Of a stretch of 64,000 nt of DNA, positions 25,555 through 34,967 are shown piece by piece. Under the pieces are notes generated by a model that made no database searches, was not told the origin of the DNA, and was given only the letters and a program-made list of their open reading frames with translations. Position numbers and translations under genes: made by a program. How positions within the stretch are numbered: position 1 is the stretch's first letter; each line of letters starts with the position of its first letter. Source of the stretch: Paenibacillus lactis (GTDB taxonomy: Bacteria > Bacillota > Bacilli > Paenibacillales > Paenibacillaceae); assembly GCF_017873605.1 (NCBI RefSeq), contig NZ_JAGGKI010000011.1:124001-188000 (forward strand). Reading direction: 5' to 3'.

Positions 25555-25926
25555 CCTTTATTCATCGCGCATACCGGATTCCTTAGAATAAGCATACATG
25601 ATGGGATGTACCGGATTACACCGTCTCCGGCATTAAGTGAAGCTCCGTCTTGGGGCGGAGTGTTCTGCCAGACATTCATCTAGGGACGACGGTTTATCTT
25701 GGTGAAGACGATGGGGTAATGGATCACCAAGACCGCACTTGGCAATATCCTTTGATCATGAAAAAAAACGACCGTCCGCAATAATCTTTACGGGAAAACG
25801 GTCGTTCCTATTTATAAGATTTATGAGTTACTTTAATTGCACATGGTACTAGGGGGGAAGTGTTCATAGAAGAGGGAGAGCTGCGGCTTCGGCGGGCATA
25901 AATTCATTTCGCTCTTCCCGATGTTT
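25555..25926. other. Intergenic stretch before the ribulokinase terminator end
   Basis: No gene is seen. It contains the terminator at 25759-25806 and, towards 25560-25620, the likely promoter region of the YkoP-like gene, in which no convincing -35/-10 pair could be assigned. Confidence 0.5.
25759..25806 (-). terminator. Terminator of the lacI-araB operon
   Basis: Minus-strand stem AACGACCGTTTT / ACGGTCGTT (with an inner CCG/CGG pair) followed by eight T. It is about 120 bases past the ribulokinase stop. Confidence 0.8.
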
Positions 25927-27606
25927 CTATCCCTCACTGCCGGCGCCGCTCTTTAATGACTTTAAGCGTTTCAGCACCCCGTTTTCGCCTCTTCCCAAAT
26001 AATCATGAAGTCGTTTGTATTCCTTGTACAATTGATCATACACGCGCACATTAGCCTCAATCGGCTTAAAGGTTTCTTCCCGAACACGGGCAATGGCTTC
26101 TGCAGCTTCTACGATGCTCCCAAAGCCTCCCTGTTCCTTGCCTGCCGCCACGGCGCCGAACATAGCTGCCCCAAAAGCAGCGGTCTGAACGGTATCCGCA
26201 ACTTTGATTTCCTTGCCGGTAACATCGGCATAGATTTGCATCAGCAGCCGGTTACGCTGAGGCAATCCGCCGCAAGCGTAAAGCTCCTGAACTTCTACGC
26301 CGCTTTCCGTAAAGGCTTCGATGATCGCCCGCGTTCCAAATGCGGTAGCCTCTAACAGTGCCCGGTATATTTCCGCAGGCTTGGTCTGCAGGGTCAATCC
26401 AAGGATGACGCCGCTCAGATCAGCATCCATCAGCACGGAGCGGCTACCGTTCCACCAATCGATCGCCAGCAGGCCGGTTTGACCAGGGGCATATTGGGCC
26501 GCTTCCCTCTCAAGCCACTCATGAATGCCAAGGCGCTCCTCCGCAGCCTTGCGCCGGACATATTCTGGCACCGCCTCATCCACATACCAGGCGAAGATAT
26601 CGCCAACCGCCGATTGTCCTGCTTCATACCCGTAATAACCTGGAATGATTCCATCCTCGACGACACCGCAAATGCCTTCCCCTGTCATTTCCTTGTCGCT
26701 TAATATCAAATGACAAGTCGAGGTTCCCATGGCGAGCACCAGCTTGCCCGGGGTGACGACACTGACCGCCGGCACCATGGCATGGGCATCGATGTTAGCT
26801 ACGGCTACCGCGGTACCCGGCAGAAGCCCTGTCAGGGCTGCCATCGATTCGGTTAATCCGCCAGCTTTCGAACCCAGCGGCTTGATCGGACCTCTCAGCT
26901 TCGTCTCCACAAGGTCTCCAAACCTCGGATCAAGCGACTGCAGGAATTCCTTGGACGGATACCCCTCCCGTTTATGCCAATTGGCTTTATAGCCGGCGGT
27001 ACAGCTGCTCCGTGCGAGCTGACCGGTCAATTGCATGACCACCCAATCGGCAGCCTCCATGAACAATACAGCTTGCTCGTACAACTCAGGAGCTTCATGC
27101 AAAATCTGTAAAGACTTTGCAAGCATCCACTCCGAGGACAGCTTCCCTCCGTAGCGTGACAGAAATTTCTCCCCTCGCCGCTTAGCGGTTTCATTGATCA
27201 GGTTCGCTTCGTCCTGCGCCGCATGATGCTTCCACAGCTTTACCCAGCTATGCGGATTGTCCCTCCACTCATCCAGCATGCACAGCGGAGTTCCCCCGGC
27301 ATCCAGCGGCATCATCGTGCATGCCGTGAAGTCGATGCCAATCCCGATGACTTGATCCGGGGATACATCTGCCTCCGACAGCACATGCGGGATAGATTGC
27401 CGAAGCACCTCCAGATAATCGCCCGGATGCTGCAGCGCCCAGTCCTGCTCCAGCTTCAGACCCGAGTGGACCAGCACCTCGTCCATGACTCCATGCTTGT
27501 ATGGCGTCACATGGGTGGCAACCTCCTGCCCGGTCGTAATATCAACCAACAGAGCCCTGCCCGATTCCGTTCCGAAATCCACGCCGATCGTGTATAACTG
27601 CTTCAT
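25927..27606 (-). CDS. araB: Ribulokinase
   Basis: FGGY-family kinase, 559 aa, that phosphorylates L-ribulose at O5 in L-arabinose breakdown. The N-terminal phosphate motif IGVDFGTESGRALLVDI, the ribulokinase-typical IGIGIDFTACTMMPLD, the GTSTCHL block, GYYGYEAGQSAVGDIFAWYV and the FGGY-like ACGGLPQRNRLLMQIYADVT are all present. GGAGGAG precedes the ATG at 27606; the frame extends to a TTG at 27621 inside that site. It follows a LacI-type regulator by 24 bases and shares its promoter. araA and araD are not in this window, so it depends on genes elsewhere. Confidence 0.93.
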   Translation of the reverse strand: MKQLYTIGVDFGTESGRALLVDITTGQEVATHVTPYKHGVMDEVLVHSGLKLEQDWALQHPGDYLEVLRQSIPHVLSEADVSPDQVIGIGIDFTACTMMPLDAGGTPLCMLDEWRDNPHSWVKLWKHHAAQDEANLINETAKRRGEKFLSRYGGKLSSEWMLAKSLQILHEAPELYEQAVLFMEAADWVVMQLTGQLARSSCTAGYKANWHKREGYPSKEFLQSLDPRFGDLVETKLRGPIKPLGSKAGGLTESMAALTGLLPGTAVAVANIDAHAMVPAVSVVTPGKLVLAMGTSTCHLILSDKEMTGEGICGVVEDGIIPGYYGYEAGQSAVGDIFAWYVDEAVPEYVRRKAAEERLGIHEWLEREAAQYAPGQTGLLAIDWWNGSRSVLMDADLSGVILGLTLQTKPAEIYRALLEATAFGTRAIIEAFTESGVEVQELYACGGLPQRNRLLMQIYADVTGKEIKVADTVQTAAFGAAMFGAVAAGKEQGGFGSIVEAAEAIARVREETFKPIEANVRVYDQLYKEYKRLHDYLGRGENGVLKRLKSLKSGAGSEG

Positions 27607-27630
27607 ATCCATCTCCTCCAAAGTATAGGA

Positions 27631-28638
27631 TCAATTCAACTGTTTCACTTCAGTGCCATATATCTCAAATGCCGGCTTCAACAGCGGCGCTTCTTCACGA
27701 ATGCGGCGCAGAAGAATTTCTCCGGCTTTGATTCCCATGTCATAGGGACGCTGTTCCAGATAATAAATTCCCGATTCTTTAAGGAGTGGTCCGGCCTCTA
27801 CTTCACCGAAAGAAGCTACAGCCATGTCGGACGGAATCCTTAGACCGCTGCGTACAATTTCAAGCAAAACACCAAGGCTCATACGGTTATTCAGGGATAT
27901 GATCGCGGTTGGACGATGGTCCGCATCCAAAAAATGCCGTACGGCCTGGATTCCATCTTCCGTTGAAAAGTCGCCATTATACACGATAGGTTCCTCGTTC
28001 AGGGCGTATTCCTTCATCGCTTTCCGAACACCGTCCAGTCGTTCCCTGCCCGTGCTGGATCGCGTCGGACCGTTTACGACTCCAATTGCCTTATGACCAT
28101 CCTCCAGCAGCTTCCGAGTCAGGCGGGAAGCGCCTTCCGTATTGTCCTCGGCTACCAGATCGAGCATCAACCCCGCTTCCGGCGAGTCCGGCTTGCGGTC
28201 TACGAGAATGATCGGCATCCGGGAATCTGCCAGCTGCTTGATCGCCGGATCATTTCCGCCTGAAGTCGCCAGTACAACGGCATCCACGCGCTTTTCCTGC
28301 ATAAGCTTAAGAAGTCGCTTTTCCTTGTCCGGATTCTCATCCGAGCTGCAGAAAATAAGCTGAAAGCCTTCTTTCCCTACAACATCCTCAATACCTTTGG
28401 AGATTCCCATAAAATAAGGGTTGGAAATATCGGGAACGACGACCCCGATCATATAGGTCCGGTCCTGCTTCAGACTGCGGGCGATGGCGCTTGGACGATA
28501 ATTCAACTTGTTCACCGCCGCCATCACTCGCTCTTTAATCTCATCGCTTACAAAATCGGTATTGTTCAGTACCCTTGAAACGGTCGCCGTGGATACCTCT
28601 GCTTCCTCCGCTACTTGTTTAATGGTCGCTCTTGCCAA
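27631..28638 (-). CDS. LacI-family transcriptional regulator
   Basis: 335-aa sugar-responsive repressor. The N-terminal LacI helix-turn-helix is complete (TIKQVAEEAEVSTATVSRVL, then the hinge YRPSAIARSL), followed by a periplasmic-binding-protein-like effector domain (IGVVVPDISNPYFMGISKGI, IGVVNGPTRSSTGRERLDGV, VASFGEVEAGPLL). It is the first gene of an operon with araB. Two LacI-type operator half-palindrome pairs lie just upstream of its start, so it very likely controls its own transcription and that of araB. The effector is presumably L-arabinose or a related pentose, inferred only from the ribulokinase. Confidence 0.93.
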   Translation of the reverse strand: MARATIKQVAEEAEVSTATVSRVLNNTDFVSDEIKERVMAAVNKLNYRPSAIARSLKQDRTYMIGVVVPDISNPYFMGISKGIEDVVGKEGFQLIFCSSDENPDKEKRLLKLMQEKRVDAVVLATSGGNDPAIKQLADSRMPIILVDRKPDSPEAGLMLDLVAEDNTEGASRLTRKLLEDGHKAIGVVNGPTRSSTGRERLDGVRKAMKEYALNEEPIVYNGDFSTEDGIQAVRHFLDADHRPTAIISLNNRMSLGVLLEIVRSGLRIPSDMAVASFGEVEAGPLLKESGIYYLEQRPYDMGIKAGEILLRRIREEAPLLKPAFEIYGTEVKQLN

Positions 28639-28670
28639 GTATGGCTCACCTCAACCCTAAGTGATTTCAT

Positions 28671-28730
28671 GTAATCGATTACGTAAACGATTACATTCAC
28701 AGGTTATAGTAAAAACTAGGCGCATGTCAA
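28671..28730 (-). promoter_or_regulatory. Promoter with paired LacI-type operators
   Basis: On the minus strand TTGACA (28725-28730) and TATAAC (28703-28708) are 16 bases apart. Directly downstream lie GTAATCGTTTAC and GTAATCGATTAC, head to tail at 28683-28694 and 28671-28682. They are centred on CG as usual for LacI-family sites and placed over the transcription start, where binding would block initiation. Confidence 0.78.
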
Positions 28731-28754
28731 CTCTATCTTTTAAAAGTCATCTTG

Positions 28755-28911
28755 CTCAGCCTCGGGAGCTCCTTTGGGCCTGCAAAAGTCCCCTTTTTGG
28801 GACTTCCTCCGCCACTGTAATTCCTTTTTGCCCGCGACAAATCTCTTTTGGGGACTTGCTGCACCTCTGGAGCTCCTTTTTGCCCGCACATGTCCCCTTT
28901 TGGGACTTGTC
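28755..28911. repeat. Three-copy 51-54-bp tandem intergenic repeat
   Basis: On the minus strand three units begin CAAGTCCC(C)AAAAGG or a close variant, continue with a GCGGGCAAAAAGGA-like core (GCAGGCCCAAAGGA in one copy) and end in CAGAGGTGCAG-like sequence. Units lie at about 28859-28911, 28806-28858 and 28755-28805. The inner AAGTCCC/GGGGACTT pairing gives each copy hairpin potential. The copies are diverged, so the array is not young. The open frame across it is a by-product. Confidence 0.75.
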
Positions 28912-29102
28912 CAGGCAATAAACTGAATCAAGCTCATCACTCCCACTTCTAAACCGTCCCCTAACACAAACCTATCCACTGCTCAATTAACCCGAACAAG
29001 CCCCACACCATCCATGTAAGATGGTACAAGGCTCAGTATACTGCTGCAAGATTCCTCAAATCGTCCACCAACTAGTGGAGGACCGGTTGTGCTACTTTAG
29101 GA

Positions 29103-29957
29103 TCAAACTTCGATAAGCAAGGAATGCAAATACTTGTTGCTGTTCAATATTGACCTGACCCTGGCGATCGTGTCGTTTCTAACTGGTGGGTGGTCCACTC
29201 TGTTGAGCAAGATCCAGCGCAGACAGGCTATCGCTTCAAACAGCTCAAGCTCATCCGCTTCGAATCGGTTCTCGGCACAAAATGCAGCACGGTAGAAGGA
29301 AGCTCGCTTTTCTCTTACATATATCCACATTAAGATAATCGACCATCCGATATCATATCGAGGATCGCCCATTTGGACATTCGTCCAATCAATAACGGTC
29401 AGCTCGTTTTCATTCTCCAGAATATTGCCTAGGTGATAATCGCCATGGATGACATATTCTTGTTCCATGCTCGCGCGCAGAACAAGCTCCATCAGAGGTT
29501 GTTGAATATCAGGGAACTCCTCAATTCGTGGATAAAAATAAGAGATAAAGTCATACCTCGGCAGATTGAATCCGTTCAGCCTTTCCAAGGGCAGCTTATG
29601 TATATCCATTAATATCTTCGCTAGTTTCAATAGTTTAAGCTGATCGATATTTTGAACAGGCCTTCCGTCGTAACTGGTCAGCATTACTGGATTGCCTTCC
29701 CGGTCTGTCCCCCAGCCCAAAGGCTTCGATACTGCTCTTCCATGCGAATGCAATGCATTCAATATTTGATATTGCATTTGAACATCGGGCTTGGAAGCTC
29801 TATTCCATACCTTTAGCACGCAGTCTGCCGTTGACGTGACGATCTTCGCCACCTCTGCTTCCAGACCGGAGTCTAACGGGATAACTTGAAATGTAGTTTC
29901 ATGCTGCAGCAATAATTCGAGCGCCTCGCTTTTCTCTACCCAATTGATTTCTCGCAA
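29103..29957 (-). CDS. Aminoglycoside phosphotransferase-family kinase
   Basis: Small-molecule kinase of the APH/choline kinase fold, about 284 aa. The catalytic loop YVIHGDYHLGNILE and the metal-binding VIDWTNVQMGDPRYDIGWS are intact; the ATP-binding N-lobe includes DSGLEAEVAKIV and CVLKVWNRA with the conserved Lys. GGAGGGG stands 7 bases before a TTG at 29957, which is preferred; an upstream ATG (29975) and the longer frame to 30035 lack a ribosome site. It is monocistronic. Such genes are often housekeeping kinases, so antibiotic resistance should not be assumed. Confidence 0.83.
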   Translation of the reverse strand: MREINWVEKSEALELLLQHETTFQVIPLDSGLEAEVAKIVTSTADCVLKVWNRASKPDVQMQYQILNALHSHGRAVSKPLGWGTDREGNPVMLTSYDGRPVQNIDQLKLLKLAKILMDIHKLPLERLNGFNLPRYDFISYFYPRIEEFPDIQQPLMELVLRASMEQEYVIHGDYHLGNILENENELTVIDWTNVQMGDPRYDIGWSIILMWIYVREKRASFYRAAFCAENRFEADELELFEAIACLRWILLNRVDHPPVRNDTIARVRSILNSNKYLHSLLIEV

Positions 29958-30158
29958 ATTATGCCCCTCCGTCATTGTGCAACGACTCGATGGTCGTGAA
30001 AATACGTGAATAGACTGCTTCGGTATTGGTCTCATTCATTATATCGTTGGATAAACCGTAACCCCAAGGCACGCTATCATCTTTTCCAATAACTCCATAT
30101 TATGTGTGTTTCTGAGCTTCGTAAGCACTTATCTTAAGCTTGAACGCAACTGTACAAC

Positions 30159-30187
30159 AAAAAAACCGCGATCAACGCGGTTTTTTC
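30159..30187. terminator. Bidirectional terminator near the GH127 remnant
   Basis: Perfect stem AAAAAACCGCG / CGCGGTTTTTT with a 5-base loop, 22 bases past the minus-strand stop at 30209. The A/T tracts on both sides would work in either direction. Confidence 0.85.
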
Positions 30188-30208
30188 GATGGTTCAATCC
30201 GGCTTGCT

Positions 30209-32022
30209 TTAACGCTTATCAGCCCTTCTCCGCTCCCCGATTAATGGAAATTCCCCAATCCGAAGCCTGGCGCTTCCATACGGAACCAGCTCCAATTCCG
30301 TAATGGGCTGTCCGTCCGTATCTGGATGCAGCGGAGGGTTGCCGGCGTTGTTGCCTTCCATTTTCCAATCCCGGATCAGCTGGCCCCTAACCTTCACCCT
30401 GACAGGCGCATCCTGTGCTTGGAACGGCTGGCGAACCATGTCCTGTTCGATTATCTCGAACGGCGTATCGGCTAGCAGGCCGTATTTCCATGGGGATGCA
30501 GGGTATAGCTCCCAATCGTGAAACATGTCGCGCTGCCGGATCATCTGCCAATTTTCCTTGACGGGCAGCACATACACGAGCGGCCCTCGCTCGATGCTGG
30601 TGGCGTACATATTTCGGGATACCAACCTGACTTCCATGGGCAAGTGAAGTTCCAATCGGTCACCGTTCTGCCAATGTTGTACGATCCTTGCATAACCGGA
30701 CTCTACTTGGAATGGCAATTCGCGCCCATTCAGCGTTATGACGGGATCGTCGCACCAGGCGGGGATCCGCAGCGATAAAGGGAACGATTCCGCCCGTTCT
30801 AACGACATGTGGATTCGAATGCGGTCCTTGAACGGATATTCGCCGGTTACCTCGATCACAGCCGCAACGTCATGGCGGCCGACTGTCGTCATAACCGTGC
30901 ACGGGGCATAGGACACGGCAACGAGCCCCTCCTCCTGATCCTTCATCCACAGATGCGCGGCCAGCTTAGGCCAGCCTTGATGCATGTTGGCCGTGCAGCA
31001 TCCAAAGTTCGGCTCCAGACCGAACACGTTGGCGTCGGGTCCGTTGCTCCATGCCCGCGGAGCGACATTGCAGATGATCTGGTTGACTTGCTGATCATAC
31101 TGATGCGAGGTCCAATCCGGAGAGATGGCGGCAGGCAGCGCATTAAAAGCAACCTTTTCCAAAATGTCCCCGAAGCGCCCTTCCCCGAGTATTCTCGTCA
31201 GCTGCTCCATCGAGAACATATACTCGACGACGGCACATAATTCTACGCCTTGACTCGGATGGGTGCCGGATAACCATTCATCTCCGGAGAACATGCCATG
31301 CGCTTGACCGTGATACGTCATCAGGGAATCGATGCCCCGGTGCACGCTTTCCCGCTCCATCGGACTGCCATTCAACTCAAATAATACGCCCGGCGTTTTA
31401 ATGCCCATCGCTACATTCACGACATGGGTTGTCCAATCCCACTCTTCCACTTTTCGCCAGAACGGAAAATCATGAAAAATATCGCTCCTAACCACACGAT
31501 GCACAGGAGCATCTCCGCTCCCCTTGCTTTGGCCCAGCCCCGCAGCGGCTGTTCCTCGATAACCGAATGGACATAAGTAAAGAACTTTGTCAGAAATGGG
31601 ATGATCCGTTCATCGCCTGTTGCTTCTTCATGCTGCATCATCACTTTCAGCATGATCATGTAATGCCACCAGTCCTGCTCCTTATCGATATCCTGGTTCA
31701 CGGAGGTAATACGCTCCGGACCGAACATACCGTTCTCCCGCTGGCTTGCAAGCGACCACTCGATCCAGCGATTGGCCTTGCCAATCAAGGCTTCGTCCTC
31801 AAGCAAATAGGCGAGCGGTAGCAAGCCATCGACATAATACGGGCCTCGCTCCCAGCTCTCTCCATGGCCGCCCAGCCATCCATTGTCATCTCCGACGTCC
31901 TTCCAATGCTCTTCCAAGCATCCGGTAAACCCGCTGGCTTGGATCTCCAGCTGATCTTTCAGCCAGCCGCCCGGCTTAATCGCGCCCAGTGGCAAGCTGT
32001 TAAAAGCAGTCTCGTGCAGCAT
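30209..32022 (-). pseudogene. GH127 beta-L-arabinofuranosidase broken by an internal deletion
   Basis: Glycoside hydrolase of the GH127 (HypBA1-like) family. The N-terminal part (LPLGAIKPGGWLKDQLEIQA, DDNGWLGGHGESWERGPYYV, ERITSVNQDIDKEQDWWHY) runs to WAKARGAEMLLCIVWL and is then followed by out-of-frame sequence. The rest resumes in another frame (SDIFHDFPFWRKVEEWDWTT, then HVVNVAMGIKTPGVLFELNG). Intact members have about 20-25 residues between these points, so a short out-of-frame deletion near 31470-31500 is likely. The catalytic and zinc residues (GVELCAVVEYM and NFGCCTANMHQGWPK) remain. AraC-type regulator divergent at 32213; the neighbouring araB suggests a decayed arabinose-oligosaccharide locus. 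Confidence 0.82.
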
Positions 32023-32212
32023 GAACGTCCACGCTCCTTGTTTCTGTCTTGTAAGTGCACTCTGGTAGAACTATACCATCTCACCCGAGCGGTGCCCTAT
32101 ACACAGAAACAACCTCTTTTTATCCGATTGCAACATGCTTGATTCTTGTATCCGGAAGGCGTTAACGATTATCCTAGAGAGAAGTTAGCAAGAGGAGGAG
32201 GCTTGGACGTAC

Positions 32213-33073
32213 ATGATGATTCAATTCACGGCACCGCCGCTGCCCCATTATATTAGTAGTGGTGAAGATACCTATCAGGAGGGAGACAAACACGCGGATC
32301 GGTTTAACATCGGAGTGTTTGATCTGATTCTGGTCACCCGAGGAGCGTTGTTTCTGGAGGATAATGGTGTATGTTACAGGGTAAAGGCCGGCAGCTACTT
32401 GATTTTAAGACCGGATGCGGCACACCGGACATTTCAGCCCTGCCAGGAGGAGACGCATTTTTATTGGCTTCATTTTCAGACGCTAGGATCTTGGACGGAA
32501 GCGGAGGAACGAACCCCGTTTGCCTTATCGCAATCGGATCAGACTTATGTCCAAATCGAAACATTCTCTTTTTATATCCCCAAATACGGAGAGCTGCCTT
32601 CCAAAGAACAAGCCGTCCTCATCCTTGAACAGCTGCAGACGCTCCAGCAATCGCCTTCATCCACGGCACGCTGGAAGCAGCAGCAGCTTCTCCAAGAACT
32701 GCTCCTGCTGCTCCAAACTGAAGAGGAAGGGATCCAGCATCACCATCCTCATTATGCCATTGCGGAACGAACCGCAAACTATCTTAGACAGCATTACAAA
32801 GAGCCGGTGAGCTACCGTCGATTAGCCGAGGCCATGCATTTTCATCAGAACTACCTGTCCATTTGCATGAAAAAAACGTTCGGCTGCACGCCCTTGGAAT
32901 ATTTGACACGGCATCGGATCGAACAAGCCAAGCGATTGCTGATCCACACCAACGATCCGATCGGACGGATTGCCGAAGAATCCGGATTCGGCTCATTTCC
33001 GTATTTCATACGGTGTTTTATTCGCTATACAGGCATCAAACCCAAATCCTTCAGGCAGAAATTCCGATCCTAA
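32213..33073 (+). CDS. AraC-family transcriptional regulator
   Basis: 286-aa regulator with an N-terminal cupin-like sensing domain (NGVCYRVKAGSYLILRPDAA, then HRTFQPCQEETHFYWLHF) and a C-terminal double helix-turn-helix (YRRLAEAMHFHQNYLSICMK, LEYLTRHRIEQAKRLLIHTN, GFGSFPYFIRCFIRYTGIKP). AGGAGGAGG stands about 13 bases before the ATG. It is divergent from the GH127 gene, its most likely original target, which is now broken. No membrane segments are present. Confidence 0.92.
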   Translation: MMIQFTAPPLPHYISSGEDTYQEGDKHADRFNIGVFDLILVTRGALFLEDNGVCYRVKAGSYLILRPDAAHRTFQPCQEETHFYWLHFQTLGSWTEAEERTPFALSQSDQTYVQIETFSFYIPKYGELPSKEQAVLILEQLQTLQQSPSSTARWKQQQLLQELLLLLQTEEEGIQHHHPHYAIAERTANYLRQHYKEPVSYRRLAEAMHFHQNYLSICMKKTFGCTPLEYLTRHRIEQAKRLLIHTNDPIGRIAEESGFGSFPYFIRCFIRYTGIKPKSFRQKFRS

Positions 33074-33100
33074 CGGAGCGCCTACGATGCATCCGGTTGC

Positions 33101-33895
33101 TTAGAATACGCTCCGTACCAAGCCCCCGTCGATGCGGAGAGCCGAGCCGTTAATCGCGGAGGATTTAGGACTGCTGAGATACGTGACAAAATCGGCAATC
33201 TCCTCTGGACGAATCAGCCGCTGAATAATGGAAGTCGGCCGATTCTCCTTCATAAACCGCCGCACCGCTTCTTCGATGGTGAGCTCTTCATTGGGATAGA
33301 GGGTTTTCAGCATCGTCTCCACGCCTTCCGTAAGCGTAGAGCCGGGCATGACGGTATTGACCGTAACGCGGGTTCCTGTCGTCAGCTCGGCCAAGCTCCG
33401 GGAAAGGGACAGCTGCATCGTCTTGGTTGCGCTGTAATGTGCCATCTCTTGGGAAGGCATGATGGCTGCTTCACTAGCGATAAAAATAATTCGACCTTCA
33501 TTCCGAATGATCATGTTCTTCAAATAATGCCGGGTTAACCGGACGCCGCTCATGATATTCGTCTCGAAGAACCTGAACCACTCCGAATCGGGGATATCGA
33601 AAAATTCAGCGGGCTCAAAAATCCCCATATTGTTGATCAGAATGTCAATGACAGGAGCAGCTTCCCTGACCTGGTGACAGCCCTCCTCCGTTCCGAGATC
33701 CGCCACGACATAACGCAGCTCGGCATCGGGATGGACGGCATGAATGTCATGGATCGTCTGTTTTACCTTATCCTCATGCCTACCATTAATAATGACGGAT
33801 GCGCCCTCCGCTGCAAGCGACATGGCTATCGCTTTGCCAATGCCGGACGTTGAGCCTGTTACCAGAGCGACTTTTCCTTGTAGCTCCAAATTCAT
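33101..33895 (-). CDS. Short-chain dehydrogenase/reductase
   Basis: 264-aa NAD(P)-dependent oxidoreductase of the classical SDR type. The cofactor motif is VTGSTSGIGKAIA (TGxxxGIG), followed by NNMG, the active site Ser in IFIASEAAIMP, and Tyr/Lys in HYSATKTMQ. The C-terminal RLIRPEEIADFVTYLSSPKS is standard. A ribosome site GGAAGGAGAG precedes the ATG. It follows the aldo/keto reductase gene by about 120 bases on the same strand. The substrate is unknown. Confidence 0.92.
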   Translation of the reverse strand: MNLELQGKVALVTGSTSGIGKAIAMSLAAEGASVIINGRHEDKVKQTIHDIHAVHPDAELRYVVADLGTEEGCHQVREAAPVIDILINNMGIFEPAEFFDIPDSEWFRFFETNIMSGVRLTRHYLKNMIIRNEGRIIFIASEAAIMPSQEMAHYSATKTMQLSLSRSLAELTTGTRVTVNTVMPGSTLTEGVETMLKTLYPNEELTIEEAVRRFMKENRPTSIIQRLIRPEEIADFVTYLSSPKSSAINGSALRIDGGLVRSVF

Positions 33896-34015
33896 TAACG
33901 CTCTCTCCTTCCATTATGTAGGAATGGACCCTCCTGATTCCCCGTCGTACCGCCCGAGGATTGAGGAGAGCCGCAATATTTATTACACTTCTATCCTTGC
34001 GTAAACACAAATTTC

Positions 34016-34861
34016 TCAGAAATCAAAATTGTCCGGATCCGGTCCCACTCTGTGATTTTGGTTCAGGCTGTCAATGCGCTGCATATCCTCGGCGGACAAT
34101 TCAAAATCAAAGATGTCTGCGTTCTCGATAATCCGATGTTCCTTGGTCGATTTCGGAATCGTGACCACACCGTTTTGGATATCCCAACGAAGAATGATCT
34201 GCGCGATGGATTTTTGATACTTTTCAGCAATGCGCAGAAGATCCTCCTGATCCAGGAGCTGTCCCTGCATTAATGGAGACCAAGCCTCAAGCTGAATTCC
34301 ATTCTCCTGGCAGTACGCCTGCAGTTCCTTTTGCGTTAGTCGTGGATGATATTCCACCTGGTTCACCATCGGTTTGATTTCGGTTTCCTTCATTAACTGC
34401 TCGAGGTGATGGATCTGGAAGTTGCTGACGCCAATAGCTTTGACACGCCCTTGCTTGTACAGCATTTCTAATGCCTTCCACGCCTCTGTATATTTCCCTT
34501 CAACCGGCCAGTGTATAAGGTATAAATCCAAGTATTCAAGACCCAGCTTCCGGAGACTTTCCTCGTAAGCCTTCAAGGTGGACTCATACCCCAGATCGGC
34601 ATTCCATACTTTGGATGTGACAAACAGATCCTCCCGCTTGATCCCGGCAGCTTCCAAGCCCTCGCGGATGCCCTGTCCGACCCCTTCTTCATTTCCGTAT
34701 ATGGCGGCCGTATCTATGGAGCGATAGCCATGCCGAATTGCCGTGCGGACGGCGTTTACCAGCTCCGGTCCTTCCTCTACTTTAAATACGCCAAGTCCAA
34801 ACCAAGGCATGCTGACGCCATTATATAAAGTGGTTGTATCTTGTAAGTGTTTTGCTGTCAT
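34016..34861 (-). CDS. Aldo/keto reductase
   Basis: 281-aa NADPH-dependent reductase of the AKR family. The catalytic tetrad can be traced: Asp in SIDTAAIYGNEEGVG, Tyr in the same block, Lys in VTSKVWNADLGYE and His in LYLIHWPVEGKY. The C-terminal cofactor motif IPKSTKEHRIIENADIFDFE is present. CGGAGG stands before the ATG. It lies between the MFS exporter and the SDR gene, all on one strand and divergent from an HxlR regulator, so the block may form a stress or electrophile response unit. That is an inference from layout. Confidence 0.92.
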   Translation of the reverse strand: MTAKHLQDTTTLYNGVSMPWFGLGVFKVEEGPELVNAVRTAIRHGYRSIDTAAIYGNEEGVGQGIREGLEAAGIKREDLFVTSKVWNADLGYESTLKAYEESLRKLGLEYLDLYLIHWPVEGKYTEAWKALEMLYKQGRVKAIGVSNFQIHHLEQLMKETEIKPMVNQVEYHPRLTQKELQAYCQENGIQLEAWSPLMQGQLLDQEDLLRIAEKYQKSIAQIILRWDIQNGVVTIPKSTKEHRIIENADIFDFELSAEDMQRIDSLNQNHRVGPDPDNFDF

Positions 34862-34967
34862 GTTGATGAACCTCCGAAAGTTTTATGTTTGTGAAGAAAT
34901 GGAGCCTAGTTGCAGTATTTCCGATGAAACGCTTAAACATCACCTCCCTTCATCCTAAATTTTCCAT

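Noticed and set aside
28733..28918. Open frame across the tandem repeat
   Set aside because: Its repeated peptide is explained by the non-coding tandem repeat; no start signal.
29103..29957. Antibiotic resistance reading of the phosphotransferase
   Set aside because: APH-fold motifs alone do not show drug specificity and the genomic context gives no support.
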